Shown: one piece after another, positions 51,425 to 60,395 of the stretch | Numbering within the stretch: the first letter of the stretch is position 1 | Layout: every line of letters starts with the position of its first letter | DNA from: Albitalea sp966211955 | GTDB taxonomy: Bacteria; Pseudomonadota; Gammaproteobacteria; Burkholderiales; Burkholderiaceae_C | Assembly (NCBI GenBank): GCA_966211955.1 | Contig: CBIHOF010000001.1 | Location: 310,001 to 374,000, forward strand | Reading direction: 5' to 3' | Length of the DNA: 64,000 nt | The notes under the pieces: model-generated | What the model was told of the DNA's origin: nothing | What the model saw: only the letters and a program-made list of their open reading frames with translations | Databases searched by the model: none | Position numbers and translations under genes: made by a program

Positions 51425-52018
51425 TCAGTGGTGCTTCTGGGGCTGCGGCAACAAACGGTCAGCCATCGCGATCGCCATGGCCGACAACAGGAAGGCGAGG
51501 TGGATGCAGGTCTGTGCAATCAGCACCCGGTCGCTCAGGTTCTCGGCGTTGATGAAGGTCTTGAGCAGGTGGATCGAGCTGATGCCGATGATGGCGGTGG
51601 CGAGCTTGACCTTCAGCACCGACGCGTTCACGTGGCTCAGCCATTCGGGCTGGTCGGGGTGGCCTTCCAGGTCCATGCGGCTCACGAAGGTCTCGTATCC
51701 GCCCACGATGACCATGATCAGCAGGTTGGAGATCATGACCACGTCGATCAGGCCGAGCACGACAAGCATGATGGTGGTCTCGGTCAGCTTGGTGGCTTGC
51801 GAGCCTGGCGACACCACGTCCAGCAGGGCCTGGAGCGCCGTCTGGTTGCCCATGGCCGCCTCGATGAGGTGCACGAGTTCGACCCAGAAATGGAACACGT
51901 AGACCACTTGCGCCAGGATCAACCCCAGATACAGCGGCAATTGCAGCCATCTGCTCATGAAGATGAGGTTGGGCAGGGGGCGCAGCTTGGGCGCGCGCGG
52001 CGCGGGTTCTTGGGTCAT
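51425..52018 (-). CDS. UPF0114/YqhA family membrane protein
   Basis: A 197-residue membrane protein with four helices: WLQLPLYLGLILAQVVYVFHFW, TTIMLVVLGLIDVVMISNLLIMVIVGGYETFV, VKLATAIIGISSIHLLKTF and VLIAQTCIHLAFLLSAMAIAMAD. The pattern ISNLLIMVIVGGYETFVSR is diagnostic of UPF0114 (YqhA). Its function is not known. The ATG at 52018 gives the proline-rich cytoplasmic start (MTQEPAPRAPKLRPLPNLIF). It is divergent from acs. Confidence 0.85.
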   Translation of the reverse strand: MTQEPAPRAPKLRPLPNLIFMSRWLQLPLYLGLILAQVVYVFHFWVELVHLIEAAMGNQTALQALLDVVSPGSQATKLTETTIMLVVLGLIDVVMISNLLIMVIVGGYETFVSRMDLEGHPDQPEWLSHVNASVLKVKLATAIIGISSIHLLKTFINAENLSDRVLIAQTCIHLAFLLSAMAIAMADRLLPQPQKHH

Positions 52019-52175
52019 GGGGGGTGCTTCAGGGATTTGTCCGATTGCCCAAAATTGTAGGTGGGCGAACCATCGGGTAGTCACATGGACCGCCCACGCT
52101 CAGAGTAAGGCGTTCGTAAGAGCACCTCCCTAAGGTGCGAGCCAATCGCAACCCGGAACCTCGCAGGAGACAAGA

Positions 52176-54146
52176 ATGTCTGAACACGCCAGCAAGTTGT
52201 ACCCCGCACCAGAGGCCTTCGCGAAGGCCGCGCATGTGTCGGGGATGGCTGCGTATGAAAAGCTCGTGGCCGAGGCTCGCGACGATTACGAAGGCTACTG
52301 GGCTCGGCTCGCACGCGAGCTGGTGAGCTGGAAGAAGCCCTTCACCAAGGCGCTCGACGAGAGCAACGCCCCCTTCTTCAAGTGGTTCGAAGACGGCACG
52401 CTCAACGTGTCGTACAACTGCCTGGACAAGAACGTCGAGGCGGGCCTGGGCGACAAGACCGCCATCATCTTCGAGGCTGACGACGGCAAGGTCACCAACG
52501 TCACTTACAAGGACTTGCTCTCCAGGACCTGCCAGATGGCCAATGCGCTTCGCGCGCAAGGTGTGAAGAAGGGCGACCGCGTCGTCATCTACATGTCGAT
52601 GTCGGTGGAAGGCGTGGTCGCGATGCAGGCCTGCGCGCGCATCGGTGCGACGCATTCGGTGGTGTTCGGAGGCTTCTCGGCGCAATCGCTGCGCGACCGC
52701 ATCGAGGACGCCGGCGCAGTCATGGTCGTCACCGCCGACGAGCAATTGCGCGGCGGCAAGCAGCTGCCCTTGAAGGCCATCGTTGACGAGGCGATCGGCC
52801 TGGGCGGTTGCGACAGCATCAGGAACGTCATCGTCTACAAGCGCACCGGCGGCAACATCGCCTGGACCGACAAGCGCGACCTGTGGATGCATGAGCTCAC
52901 CGCCAAGCAGCCCACCACCTGCGAGCCGGAGTGGGTGAGTGCGGAGCATCCTCTCTTCCTGCTCTACACATCCGGCTCGACCGGCAAGCCCAAGGGCGTG
53001 CAGCACTCCACCGGCGGCTACCTGCTGATGGCCGCGCTCACCACGAAGTGGACTTTCGACCTGAAACCCAACGATGTGTTCTGGTGCACGGCGGACATCG
53101 GCTGGGTGACCGGTCATACCTACATTGCCTACGGCCCGCTCGCACTCGGCGCGACGGAAATCGTCTTCGAAGGCGTGCCCACCTATCCGGACGCGGGCCG
53201 CTTCTGGAAGATGATCCAGGACCACAAGGTCACGGTGTTCTACACGGCACCGACGGCCATCCGCTCGCTCATCAAGGCCGCGGAAAGCAACGACGCGGTG
53301 CACCCGAAGAAGTACGACCTGTCGAGCCTGCGCATCCTCGGCTCGGTGGGCGAGCCCATCAACCCTGCGGCCTGGGAGTGGTACCACGAGCACGTGGGTG
53401 GCGGCCGCTGCCCGATCGTCGACACCTTCTGGCAGACGGAGACCGGCGGCCACATGATCACACCGCTGCCGGGCGCCACGCCGCTGGTGCCGGGCTCGTG
53501 CACGCTGCCCTTCCCGGGCATCGAGGCCGCGGTGGTCGACGAAACGGGCAAGGACGTGCCGTGGGGGCAGGGCGGCATCCTGGTGGTGAAGAAGCCGTGG
53601 CCCTCGATGATCCGCACCATCTGGGGCGACCCGGAGCGCTACAAGAAGAGCTACTACCCGGCCGATTTCCAGGGCAAGTATTACCTTGCGGGCGACGGCG
53701 CCATCCGGGACGAGAAGACCGGCTACTTCACCATCACCGGCCGCATCGACGACGTGCTGAACGTGTCGGGCCACCGCATGGGCACGATGGAAATCGAATC
53801 GGCGCTGGTGAGCTGCACCGAGCTCGTGGCCGAAGCCGCGGTCGTGGGCCGGCCGGATGACACCACCGGCGAGGCCATCTGCGCCTTCGTCGTGCTCAAG
53901 CGTGCGCGCCCGACGGGCGACGAGGCCAAGGCCATCGCCAAGCAATTGCGCGACTGGGTGGGCAAGGAGATCGGGCCGATCGCCAAGCCCAAGGACATTC
54001 GCTTTGGGGACAACCTGCCCAAGACGCGCTCAGGCAAGATCATGCGCCGCCTGTTGCGTTCGGTCGCCAAGGGCGAGGCGGTGACGCAGGACACGAGCAC
54101 GCTGGAGAACCCGGCAATCCTCGACCAACTGGGCCAAGCGTATTGA
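52176..54146 (+). CDS. acs: Acetyl-CoA synthetase
   Basis: A 656-residue AMP-forming ligase that activates acetate to acetyl-CoA. The ATP/AMP motif is YTSGSTGKPKGVQHSTGGY, A5/A8 motifs follow as WQTETGG and GRIDDVLNVSGHRMGTMEIE, and the A10 lysine is in LPKTRSGKIMRRLLR, the acetylation-regulated Lys609 type. The N-terminal FARELVSWKKPF-like region (WARLARELVSWKKPFTKAL) is typical. AGGAGACAAG precedes the ATG. The leader holds a GCACCT-CCCTA-AGGTGC stem (52122-52138) near the start. A repeat copy begins five bases after the stop. Confidence 0.96.
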   Translation: MSEHASKLYPAPEAFAKAAHVSGMAAYEKLVAEARDDYEGYWARLARELVSWKKPFTKALDESNAPFFKWFEDGTLNVSYNCLDKNVEAGLGDKTAIIFEADDGKVTNVTYKDLLSRTCQMANALRAQGVKKGDRVVIYMSMSVEGVVAMQACARIGATHSVVFGGFSAQSLRDRIEDAGAVMVVTADEQLRGGKQLPLKAIVDEAIGLGGCDSIRNVIVYKRTGGNIAWTDKRDLWMHELTAKQPTTCEPEWVSAEHPLFLLYTSGSTGKPKGVQHSTGGYLLMAALTTKWTFDLKPNDVFWCTADIGWVTGHTYIAYGPLALGATEIVFEGVPTYPDAGRFWKMIQDHKVTVFYTAPTAIRSLIKAAESNDAVHPKKYDLSSLRILGSVGEPINPAAWEWYHEHVGGGRCPIVDTFWQTETGGHMITPLPGATPLVPGSCTLPFPGIEAAVVDETGKDVPWGQGGILVVKKPWPSMIRTIWGDPERYKKSYYPADFQGKYYLAGDGAIRDEKTGYFTITGRIDDVLNVSGHRMGTMEIESALVSCTELVAEAAVVGRPDDTTGEAICAFVVLKRARPTGDEAKAIAKQLRDWVGKEIGPIAKPKDIRFGDNLPKTRSGKIMRRLLRSVAKGEAVTQDTSTLENPAILDQLGQAY

Positions 54147-54150
54147 TTGG

Positions 54151-54230
54151 GCCCCCCAGTCGCTGCGCTCCTGCCCCCGAGGGGCGCCGCCTGGCGGACC
54201 GGCGAAGCCGGCTCCGCGGGCGTGGCTTGA
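54151..54230 (+). repeat. Stop-codon-associated hairpin repeat, copy 3
   Basis: Starts 4 bp after the acs stop in the direction of transcription. It is a full 80-bp copy ending GTGGCTTGA, with loop GAA in the third stem (CCGGC-GAA-GCCGG). Confidence 0.85.
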
Positions 54231-54270
54231 GGTGCGCTTCGCTTCGCTCGCTGGTCCGCGGCACGCTGAA

Positions 54271-54305
54271 AATGACAAAGGCTCCATTGCGGAGCCTTTG
54301 TCATT
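54271..54305. terminator. Bidirectional terminator between acs and cytochrome c genes
   Basis: A 15-bp perfect stem AATGACAAAGGCTCC-ATTGC-GGAGCCTTTGTCATT. The stem is A/T-rich at its outer end on both strands, so it can serve both convergent genes. It lies midway between repeat copies 3 and 4, which point towards it. Confidence 0.8.
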
Positions 54306-54363
54306 GCAGGACCGGTAGAGCTGACGAAGTAGCCAGGGAGCCAGAGTGCGAGCGAAGCGTGTA

Positions 54364-54443
54364 TCAAGCCACGCCCGCGGAGCCGGCTTTGCCGGTCCGC
54401 CAGGCGGCGCCCCTCGGGGGCAGGAGCGCAGCGACTGGGGGGC
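54364..54443 (-). repeat. Stop-codon-associated hairpin repeat, copy 4
   Basis: Minus-strand copy starting at the base directly after the cytochrome c stop codon (54444-54446). It has loop AAA in the third stem, and runs towards copy 3. Confidence 0.85.
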
Positions 54444-54743
54444 TCACTTCTGCGAAAGCACCCACTGCACCAGGGTCTTCGCTTCCGCTTCGCTGACTTG
54501 CGGGTTCGCGGGCATCGGCACCGCGCCCCAGACGCCCGAGCCGCCCTTCAGGACCTTCTGCGCCAGCTTGTCGGCGGCGTCCTTCTGGCCGGCGTACTTC
54601 GCGGCGACGTCCTTGTAGGCGGGGCCCACGACCTTCTTGTCGACGGCGTGGCAGGCCATGCAGTTCTTTTGCTGAGCGAGCTGCGGATTCGCGAACGCGG
54701 GCGCGGCGGCCAGGGCAAGAATCACGATGGACAGGGATTTCAT
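54444..54743 (-). CDS. Periplasmic class I c-type cytochrome
   Basis: A 99-residue monohaem cytochrome. A signal peptide (MKSLSIVILALAAAPAFA) is followed by the haem site CMACH (in LAQQKNCMACHAVDKKVVGPAYKDVAAKY) and the likely sixth ligand Met in AVPMPANPQVSEAEAKTLVQWVLS. It matches the cytochrome c-551/c-552 type, an electron carrier to terminal oxidases or peroxidases. AAGGAACC precedes ATG 54743. It is convergent with acs. Confidence 0.9.
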   Translation of the reverse strand: MKSLSIVILALAAAPAFANPQLAQQKNCMACHAVDKKVVGPAYKDVAAKYAGQKDAADKLAQKVLKGGSGVWGAVPMPANPQVSEAEAKTLVQWVLSQK

Positions 54744-54862
54744 GGGTTCCTTTCGCACCTCGTGCGGTGGGGGTGTGAGCTACAGTGCGCTAACGGATTG
54801 TAGGGATCGTGCGTTGACCCGTGCCTTCTCGGCAGCAAGTCCCAGAACGTGAGAATGTCACC

Positions 54863-55144
54863 ATGTATTTTGTCGTCCTTGGGGTGATTCTGTTGTTGAT
54901 GTGGATCACCGACTTCGGTCCCGTGGGGGCGTGGGCGTGGTGGGCCATCTTCTGGCCATTTGTCTGTGCCGTGCTGTGGTGGTGGTTCGCGGATGTTTCG
55001 GGCTGGACCAAGCGACGCGAGATGGACAAGATGGACCAGAAGAAGCACAAGCGCCGCGTCGAGACCCTGGACAAGCTTGGCATGGACGCCAAGGGCCGCC
55101 GCGGCCGAAGTGAATCAGCCAAGCAGGCGCGAAGAAGGTTTTGA
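54863..55144 (+). CDS. Small Trp-rich membrane protein, TIGR04438 type
   Basis: A 93-residue protein starting MYFVVLGVILLLMWITDFGPVGAW, with tryptophan-dense helices (WAWWAIFWPFVCAVLWWWFAD) and a basic tail (TKRREMDKMDQKKHKRRVE). This matches the TIGR04438 small Trp-rich proteins, largely confined to Burkholderiales, and so supports the taxon inference. Two membrane helices are predicted with the basic tail inside. Function is unknown. ATG 54863 is chosen. A repeat copy begins at the first base after its stop. Confidence 0.85.
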   Translation: MYFVVLGVILLLMWITDFGPVGAWAWWAIFWPFVCAVLWWWFADVSGWTKRREMDKMDQKKHKRRVETLDKLGMDAKGRRGRSESAKQARRRF

Positions 55145-55225
55145 GCCCCCAAGTCGCTGGCGCTCTTGCCCCCGAGCGGCGCCGCCCAGCGGACCGGCGA
55201 AGCCGGATCCGCGGGCGTTGCTTGA
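55145..55225 (+). repeat. Stop-codon-associated hairpin repeat, copy 5
   Basis: A more diverged copy that begins directly after the TGA of the Trp-rich protein gene. The first stem is mismatched (GCCCC-CGA-GCGGC) but the others are kept: CCGC-CCA-GCGG has a changed loop with an intact stem, and CCGGC-GAA-GCCGG is unchanged. Confidence 0.75.
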
Positions 55226-55241
55226 TGGGGCGCTCGCTCGG

Positions 55242-56921
55242 CTACTCGAATTTATCCAGGACTGCGCCTGAGCTGGCGCTTGACGCGCTCTTGGCGAACT
55301 TTGCCAGCACGCCTCGGGTGTAGCGCGGGGCGGGCTTCTTCCACTGCGCTCTGCGGCGCGCGAGTTCTTCATCGCTGACGTTGAGCTGCAGCGTCAGCGT
55401 GTGGGCGTCGATGGTGATGGAATCGCCTTCCTGCACGAGCGCGATGTTGCCGCCCTCGTAGGCCTCCGGCGCAACGTGTCCCACGACCATGCCCCAGGTG
55501 CCGCCGGAGAAGCGGCCGTCAGTGATGAGGCCGACGGATTCGCCGAGACCTTGGCCGATGAGTGCACCGGTGGGCGCCAGCATTTCCGGCATGCCCGGGC
55601 CGCCCTTGGGGCCGAGGTAGCGCAGCACCATCACGTCGCCCGCGACGATCTTCTTGGCCATGATGGCCGCGAGCGCCGACTGCTCATCGTCGAACACGCG
55701 CGCCGGCCCGGTGATCACCGGGTTCTTCAGGCCGGTGATCTTTGCCACGCAGCCTTCGGGGGACAGGTTGCCCTTGAGGATGGCGAGGTGGCCTTCGTCG
55801 TACATCGGCTTGTCGATCGGGCGGATCACTTCCTGGTCGGGCGAGAGATCGGGCAGCTCGGCCAGCGTCTCTGCCACGGTCTTGCCGGTGATGGTGATGC
55901 AATCGCCGTGCAACAGGCCGGCCTTGAGCAACACCTTCATCACGGCCGGGATGCCGCCTGCGCGATGCAGGTCGACGGCGAGGTACTTGCCGCTCGGCTT
56001 GAGGTCGCACAACACCGGCACGTTCTTGCGTACGCGCTCGAAGTCGTCGATGGTCCATTCGACCTCGGCTGCGTGGGCGATGGCAAGGAAGTGCAGCACT
56101 GCATTGGTCGAGCCGCCCGTGGCCATGATGACCGCAACCGCGTTCTCGATCGCCTTCTTGGTGACGATGTCCCGCGGCTTGAGGTCCTTCTTGATCGCCT
56201 CGACCAGCACGCGCGCCGATTCGCGCGTGGACGCAACCTTCTCGTCGTGCACGTTGGCCATGGTCGAGCTGTAAGGCAGGCTGATTCCCAGTGCCTCGAA
56301 GGCCGAGCTCATGGTGTTGGCGGTGTACATGCCGCCGCACGAGCCGGTGCCGGGGATGGCGCGGCGCTCGATCTGGCAGAAGTCTTCCTCGCTCATGTTG
56401 CCGGCGCTGAACTGGCCGACCGCCTCGAAGACGCTCACGATGTTCAGGTCCTGGCCCTTGTAGTGGCCGGGCAGGATGGTGCCGCCGTAGACGTAGATCG
56501 CCGGCACGTTGGCGCGCAGCATGCCCATCAGGCCGCCGGGCATGTTCTTGTCGCAGCCGCCGATGACAATGACGCCGTCCATCCACTGGCCGCCGACGCA
56601 GGTCTCGACACAGTCGGAGATGACTTCGCGCGACACCAGCGAGTACTTCATGCCCTCGGTGCCCATGGCCATGCCGTCGCTGATGGTGGGCGTGCCGAAG
56701 AGCTGCGCATTGGCGCCGGCTTCTTTCAGGCCCTCGACGGCCGCATCGGCCAGCTTCTGCAAGCCGGAGTTGCACGGCGTGATGGTCGAGTGGCCGTTGG
56801 CGACGCCGACCATGGGCTTGCCGAAATCGCCCTCCTCGTAGCCCATGCCGTAGTACATGGAGCGGTTGGGGGCGCGTGCGACGCCCTCGGTGATGTTCTT
56901 CGAGCGGCGGTTGAAGCTCAT
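55242..56921 (-). CDS. ilvD: Dihydroxy-acid dehydratase
   Basis: A 559-residue iron-sulfur dehydratase for the third common step of isoleucine/valine synthesis. The cluster ligands are in TPCNSGL (first Cys), VIGGCDKNMPGGLMGM and GTGSCGGMYTANTMSS; the C-terminal active region is GGPGMPEMLAPTGALIG and LITDGRFSGGTWGMVVGHVAPEA. It belongs to the 560-residue (class II) length group. ATG 56921 begins MSFNRRSKNITEGVARAPNR. It is divergent from lgt, and a GAATGATAGC/TATCAT stretch between them could hold overlapping promoters. Confidence 0.95.
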   Translation of the reverse strand: MSFNRRSKNITEGVARAPNRSMYYGMGYEEGDFGKPMVGVANGHSTITPCNSGLQKLADAAVEGLKEAGANAQLFGTPTISDGMAMGTEGMKYSLVSREVISDCVETCVGGQWMDGVIVIGGCDKNMPGGLMGMLRANVPAIYVYGGTILPGHYKGQDLNIVSVFEAVGQFSAGNMSEEDFCQIERRAIPGTGSCGGMYTANTMSSAFEALGISLPYSSTMANVHDEKVASTRESARVLVEAIKKDLKPRDIVTKKAIENAVAVIMATGGSTNAVLHFLAIAHAAEVEWTIDDFERVRKNVPVLCDLKPSGKYLAVDLHRAGGIPAVMKVLLKAGLLHGDCITITGKTVAETLAELPDLSPDQEVIRPIDKPMYDEGHLAILKGNLSPEGCVAKITGLKNPVITGPARVFDDEQSALAAIMAKKIVAGDVMVLRYLGPKGGPGMPEMLAPTGALIGQGLGESVGLITDGRFSGGTWGMVVGHVAPEAYEGGNIALVQEGDSITIDAHTLTLQLNVSDEELARRRAQWKKPAPRYTRGVLAKFAKSASSASSGAVLDKFE

Positions 56922-57018
56922 GATCGATCTCTCGGTGACTCGGGTTGGCGCGGGGAACGGAGCCGGCAATGATAGCGGGCGCCTTTATCATCGCGCCTCA
57001 AACGGAGCACCCCGGCGC

Positions 57019-57822
57019 ATGCTTGTCCATCCACAGTTCAACCCGGTCGCCCTGCAGATCGGCCCGGTCGCAATCCACTGGTACGGCATCACCTACCTCG
57101 TCGCCTTCGGACTCTTCCTGTGGCTGGCCTCGCTGCGCGTCAAGCAGCCGCAGTTCGCCGATCGCGGCTGGACGCGGCGCGACGTGGAAGACCTGCTGTT
57201 CTTCGGCGTGCTGGGTGTGGTGGTGGGTGGGCGACTGGGCTACGTGCTCTTCTACGTCTTCCCGGAGAACCCGCTCGACGTCTTCGCGGTGTGGAAGGGC
57301 GGGATGTCCTTCCATGGCGGGCTGCTGGGCGTGATCATCGCGATGGCCGTCTTCGCGTGGCGGCGTGGCCGGCCGTTTCTCGAGGTGACCGACCTCATCG
57401 CTCCCTGCGTCCCGCCGGGTCTTGCGTCGGGTCGCATCGGCAATTTCATCAACGGCGAGCTGTGGGGGCGGCCGGCGGATGCGACGCTGCCCTGGGCAAT
57501 GGTCTTCCCGCAGGCGCACGATGCGGTGCCCACGCCGCGGCACCCGTCGCAGCTGTACCAGTTCGCGCTCGAAGGCGTGCTGCTCTTCATCCTGCTTTGG
57601 TTCTTTGCGCGCAAGCCGCGCGCCACGGGCGTGGTGTCGGGTGCCTTCCTCGTGGGCTACGGCTTCTTCCGCTTCATCGTCGAATACTTCCGCGAACCCG
57701 ATCGCGAACTGGGCCTGCAGGCGCTGGGCATGAGCCGCGGCCAGTGGCTGTGCGTGCCGATGGTGGCCGCAGGCATCGCGGTCTGGTGGTGGTCCAACCG
57801 CAAGAAAACGGCCAACGCATGA
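57019..57822 (+). CDS. lgt: Prolipoprotein diacylglyceryl transferase
   Basis: A 267-residue inner-membrane enzyme that transfers diacylglycerol to the cysteine of lipoprotein precursors. Seven helices are visible. The Lgt signature is GRIGNFINGELWGRP, with HGGLLGVIIAM before it (containing the essential His/Gly loop) and YGFFRFIVEYFREPDR later. ATG 57019 matches the MLVHPQFNPVALQIGPVAIHWYGI start. Its TGA overlaps the dnaQ start (ATGA). Confidence 0.95.
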   Translation: MLVHPQFNPVALQIGPVAIHWYGITYLVAFGLFLWLASLRVKQPQFADRGWTRRDVEDLLFFGVLGVVVGGRLGYVLFYVFPENPLDVFAVWKGGMSFHGGLLGVIIAMAVFAWRRGRPFLEVTDLIAPCVPPGLASGRIGNFINGELWGRPADATLPWAMVFPQAHDAVPTPRHPSQLYQFALEGVLLFILLWFFARKPRATGVVSGAFLVGYGFFRFIVEYFREPDRELGLQALGMSRGQWLCVPMVAAGIAVWWWSNRKKTANA

Positions 57823-58523
57823 GGCAGATCTTCCTCGACACCGAAACCACGGGCCTGAGCCCGGAGTCCGGCGATCGCATCATCGAGATCGGCTGCGTGG
57901 AGATGGTCAATCGCCGCCTCACCGGCCGCAACCTGCACTTCTACTTCAACCCCCAGCGTGCCAATCACGAGGATGCGGTCAAGGTGCACGGCTTGACCGA
58001 TGAATTCCTCGCCGACAAGCCGCTCTTCGGGTCGCTCGCCGACGAGATCATCGAGTACGTGTCGGGCGCCGAGATCATCATCCACAACGCGGCCTTCGAC
58101 GTGGGCTTCCTCAACGAAGAGCTGCGCCGGCTCGGGCGTCCGAAATTCACCGAATTCGTGGGTGCGGTGAGCGACAGCCTGACGATGGCGCGCGAGATGT
58201 TCCCTGGCAAGTCGAACTCGCTGGACGCCCTGTGCAAGCGCCTGGAGGTCGACAACTCCAACCGCTCCCTGCACGGCGCGCTGCTGGACGCGGGGCTGCT
58301 GGCAGAGGTCTACATCAACATGACGCGTGGCCAGAACTCGCTCGTCATCGATTCCGCCGAGAGCACGAGCGGCGAGATCGCCATCGCCGCGATCGACTTC
58401 AGCGCCTTCACGCTGCCGGTGCTGCTGGCCACCGAGGAAGAGGCCACGGCACACGCCGGCGTGCTGGCCGATCTGGACAAGGCATCGGGCGGCAAGACGA
58501 TCTGGAAAATGCTTATGGCATAA
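57819..58523 (+). CDS. dnaQ: DNA polymerase III epsilon subunit (3'-5' proofreading exonuclease)
   Basis: A 234-residue DEDDh exonuclease. Exo I is FLDTETTGLSP, Exo II is IIHNAAFDVGFLNEEL, and Exo III is HGALLDAGLLAEVYINM (H-x4-D). The last ~60 residues form the polymerase-binding tail. It removes misincorporated bases within the replicase core. It is translationally coupled to lgt and is followed by a tRNA gene. Confidence 0.94.
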   Translation: MRQIFLDTETTGLSPESGDRIIEIGCVEMVNRRLTGRNLHFYFNPQRANHEDAVKVHGLTDEFLADKPLFGSLADEIIEYVSGAEIIIHNAAFDVGFLNEELRRLGRPKFTEFVGAVSDSLTMAREMFPGKSNSLDALCKRLEVDNSNRSLHGALLDAGLLAEVYINMTRGQNSLVIDSAESTSGEIAIAAIDFSAFTLPVLLATEEEATAHAGVLADLDKASGGKTIWKMLMA

Positions 58524-58544
58524 TCCAAGGCTGTCCCGAATCTC

Positions 58545-58619
58545 GGGTGGTTAGCTCAGCGGTAGAGCACTGCCTTCACACGGCAGGGGTCACAGGTTCA
58601 AACCCTGTACCACCCACCA
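58545..58619 (+). tRNA. tRNA-Val (anticodon CAC)
   Basis: A complete cloverleaf: acceptor GGGTGGT pairs with ACCACCC, the D arm is GCTCAGCGGTAGAGC, the anticodon arm CTGCC-TTCACAC-GGCAG gives CAC (valine, GTG codons), and the T arm contains GGTTCAAACC. The genomic CCA is encoded at 58617-58619. It lies 21 bp after dnaQ. Confidence 0.97.
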
Positions 58620-58625
58620 ATCTGC

Positions 58626-58661
58626 AAAGGCCTGCGCGTCGTCAAGACCGCAGGCCTTTTT
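58626..58661 (+). terminator. Intrinsic terminator after tRNA-Val
   Basis: AAAGGCCTGCG pairs with CGCAGGCCTTT over a 12-nt loop and is followed by TTTTGC. It ends the dnaQ/tRNA transcript 7 bp after the tRNA. Confidence 0.88.
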
Positions 58662-58844
58662 GCTTTGGCGGCCCGCAACGGATGGCTTCGTGTGGATTCC
58701 TGTGGAAACTGCGGATGGCAGCGTCAGCGTCCGTTCAGCAACAATACTTTACAAGGGCAGGCTGTCCGAAGAGGCAGTGGCGCGAGGGGCGCCGTCCCAC
58801 TCCATGCGGGCCCAAGAGGCGCGCTCCACAGGACCGAGTCATCC

Positions 58845-60218
58845 ATGTCTTCGCAAGCCGCGCGCGCGCCGTCCCGCCCTTGGGCGGTGCCGCTCTCCCT
58901 GGCCCTCATCGGGCTGGTGTACCTGTGGTTCTGGATGGTGGTCTCGCACCGCATTGCGGGCCGCCCCTTCGAGGGTTTCGCCAAGGTCTTCATGACCGGC
59001 TGCGGCGACTTCGAGCATTTCTATTTCGGTGCGCGCGCGCTTCGCGACGGCACCGATCTCTATGCGTCCGGGGTACGCGGCTACATCTACCCGCCGCTGA
59101 TCGCCTTCCTGTTCACGCCGCTCACCTTGTTCAGCGTGCAAACGGCGGCGTGGATCATGCTCGTCGTCAACTTGGCGCTCGGCCTTGTCTGCACCTGGGT
59201 GCTGTCGCAGGAAGTGGTCAGGCGCCTGGACATCGAGGCCACCTTCGAACGAGTGATCGTCGTGATGGCAGTTACCACGCTGCTGGCTGCGCCCAAGCTG
59301 CGCAGCGAATTCCAGATGTGGCAGACGAACATCCTGCTCATGACTGCGCTGGTGTTCGCGCTGCGGGCGCTGGACAAGCGCCCCTGGCTCGCCGGGCTGC
59401 TGCTGGGCTTCGCGTTCAACATCAAGTACCTGCCCATCGTCTTCCTGCCCTACCTGCTGTTGCGCCGGCGCAACCAGGCGGCGGGGTGGTTCGTCATCGG
59501 CATCGGCGTGTTCGCACTGGTGCCTGCGCTCGTGTCGGGCTGGGGCGCGAACCTCGCGAACTGGGCGGTGGCGCTGTCGGGCATCGCCCATCTGCTGGGC
59601 CTTTCCACGGCGCTGCCTGAAGCCGCCAATGTCGACCCGATCGGCATCGGGCACAGCATCTCAATCACCAGTGGCTTGTCGCGCATGCTGGGGGAGGGTG
59701 CAGCGCCATCGCACGCCATGAGCGTGGCCGCCTGCGTGGCCATCGCAGCAGCCCTTGTGCTCAACTGGGTCTACGCCGACCGCGACAAGCCGGTGCTCAG
59801 CTGGCCGAGTGTGGACAAGCAAGACTTGCAGCCTCATCGCGGCATGGTTGCGCTCGAATGGGCGGCACTGATGGCGCTCGCGCTTGCCTTCAGTCCTCAG
59901 ACCAACCCGCGCCACGCGAGCATGTTGATGATGGCCTTCGCCCCGCTGGCGGCGATGCTGTGCTTTCCGTCCAACAAAGCCTCGCGCTGGCCGGCGCTGG
60001 CGGCGACGGCCATCCTGTTCTTCGGCCTGGCGTTTCCGCCGAACACGCCGGAGTTTGTGCGCCAGCTCGTGTGGTGGCGCATGGTGGGCGGTGCCGGCTG
60101 GTGCATGGTGTTGATGCTGCCCTTCTTCTTCGCGGCCGGATTCGCGCATCTTGCGGGTCGGCGTCGTGAAACTACATCAATCGACACATCTGCCGCTCCC
60201 ATGGAGGTCACGGGCTGA
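58845..60218 (+). CDS. GT87/DUF2029 membrane glycosyltransferase-like protein
   Basis: A 457-residue polytopic membrane protein with about 10-12 helices. Conserved features of the DUF2029 (GT87) family are CGDFEHFYFGARALRDGTDLYASG with its acidic pair near the start, YIYPPLIAFLFTPLTLF, and FQMWQTNILLMTALVFALRALDKRPWLAGLLLGFAFNIKYLPIVFLPYLLLRR. Relatives use polyprenyl-phosphate sugars; the acceptor here is unknown. ATG 58845 is used because the 60-residue upstream extension is polar and unlike the family. The 183 bp before it hold only the tRNA terminator and unremarkable sequence. Confidence 0.8.
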   Translation: MSSQAARAPSRPWAVPLSLALIGLVYLWFWMVVSHRIAGRPFEGFAKVFMTGCGDFEHFYFGARALRDGTDLYASGVRGYIYPPLIAFLFTPLTLFSVQTAAWIMLVVNLALGLVCTWVLSQEVVRRLDIEATFERVIVVMAVTTLLAAPKLRSEFQMWQTNILLMTALVFALRALDKRPWLAGLLLGFAFNIKYLPIVFLPYLLLRRRNQAAGWFVIGIGVFALVPALVSGWGANLANWAVALSGIAHLLGLSTALPEAANVDPIGIGHSISITSGLSRMLGEGAAPSHAMSVAACVAIAAALVLNWVYADRDKPVLSWPSVDKQDLQPHRGMVALEWAALMALALAFSPQTNPRHASMLMMAFAPLAAMLCFPSNKASRWPALAATAILFFGLAFPPNTPEFVRQLVWWRMVGGAGWCMVLMLPFFFAAGFAHLAGRRRETTSIDTSAAPMEVTG

Positions 60219-60395
60219 GTCGTCCTTGGCGTAGTTACTGCAGGTACTTTTGTAAGCACTCGATTTTTCGCGGGTCATCCTGCTTGTCATTGGGTTGGTT
60301 GAGTAATCAAACTACATGTCGCTTCTCGGAAGGGCAGCGACAGAGGCGCCGGTCAGAGGCCTCGACAAAACCACCCACGGACAAGGAAGAGACAC

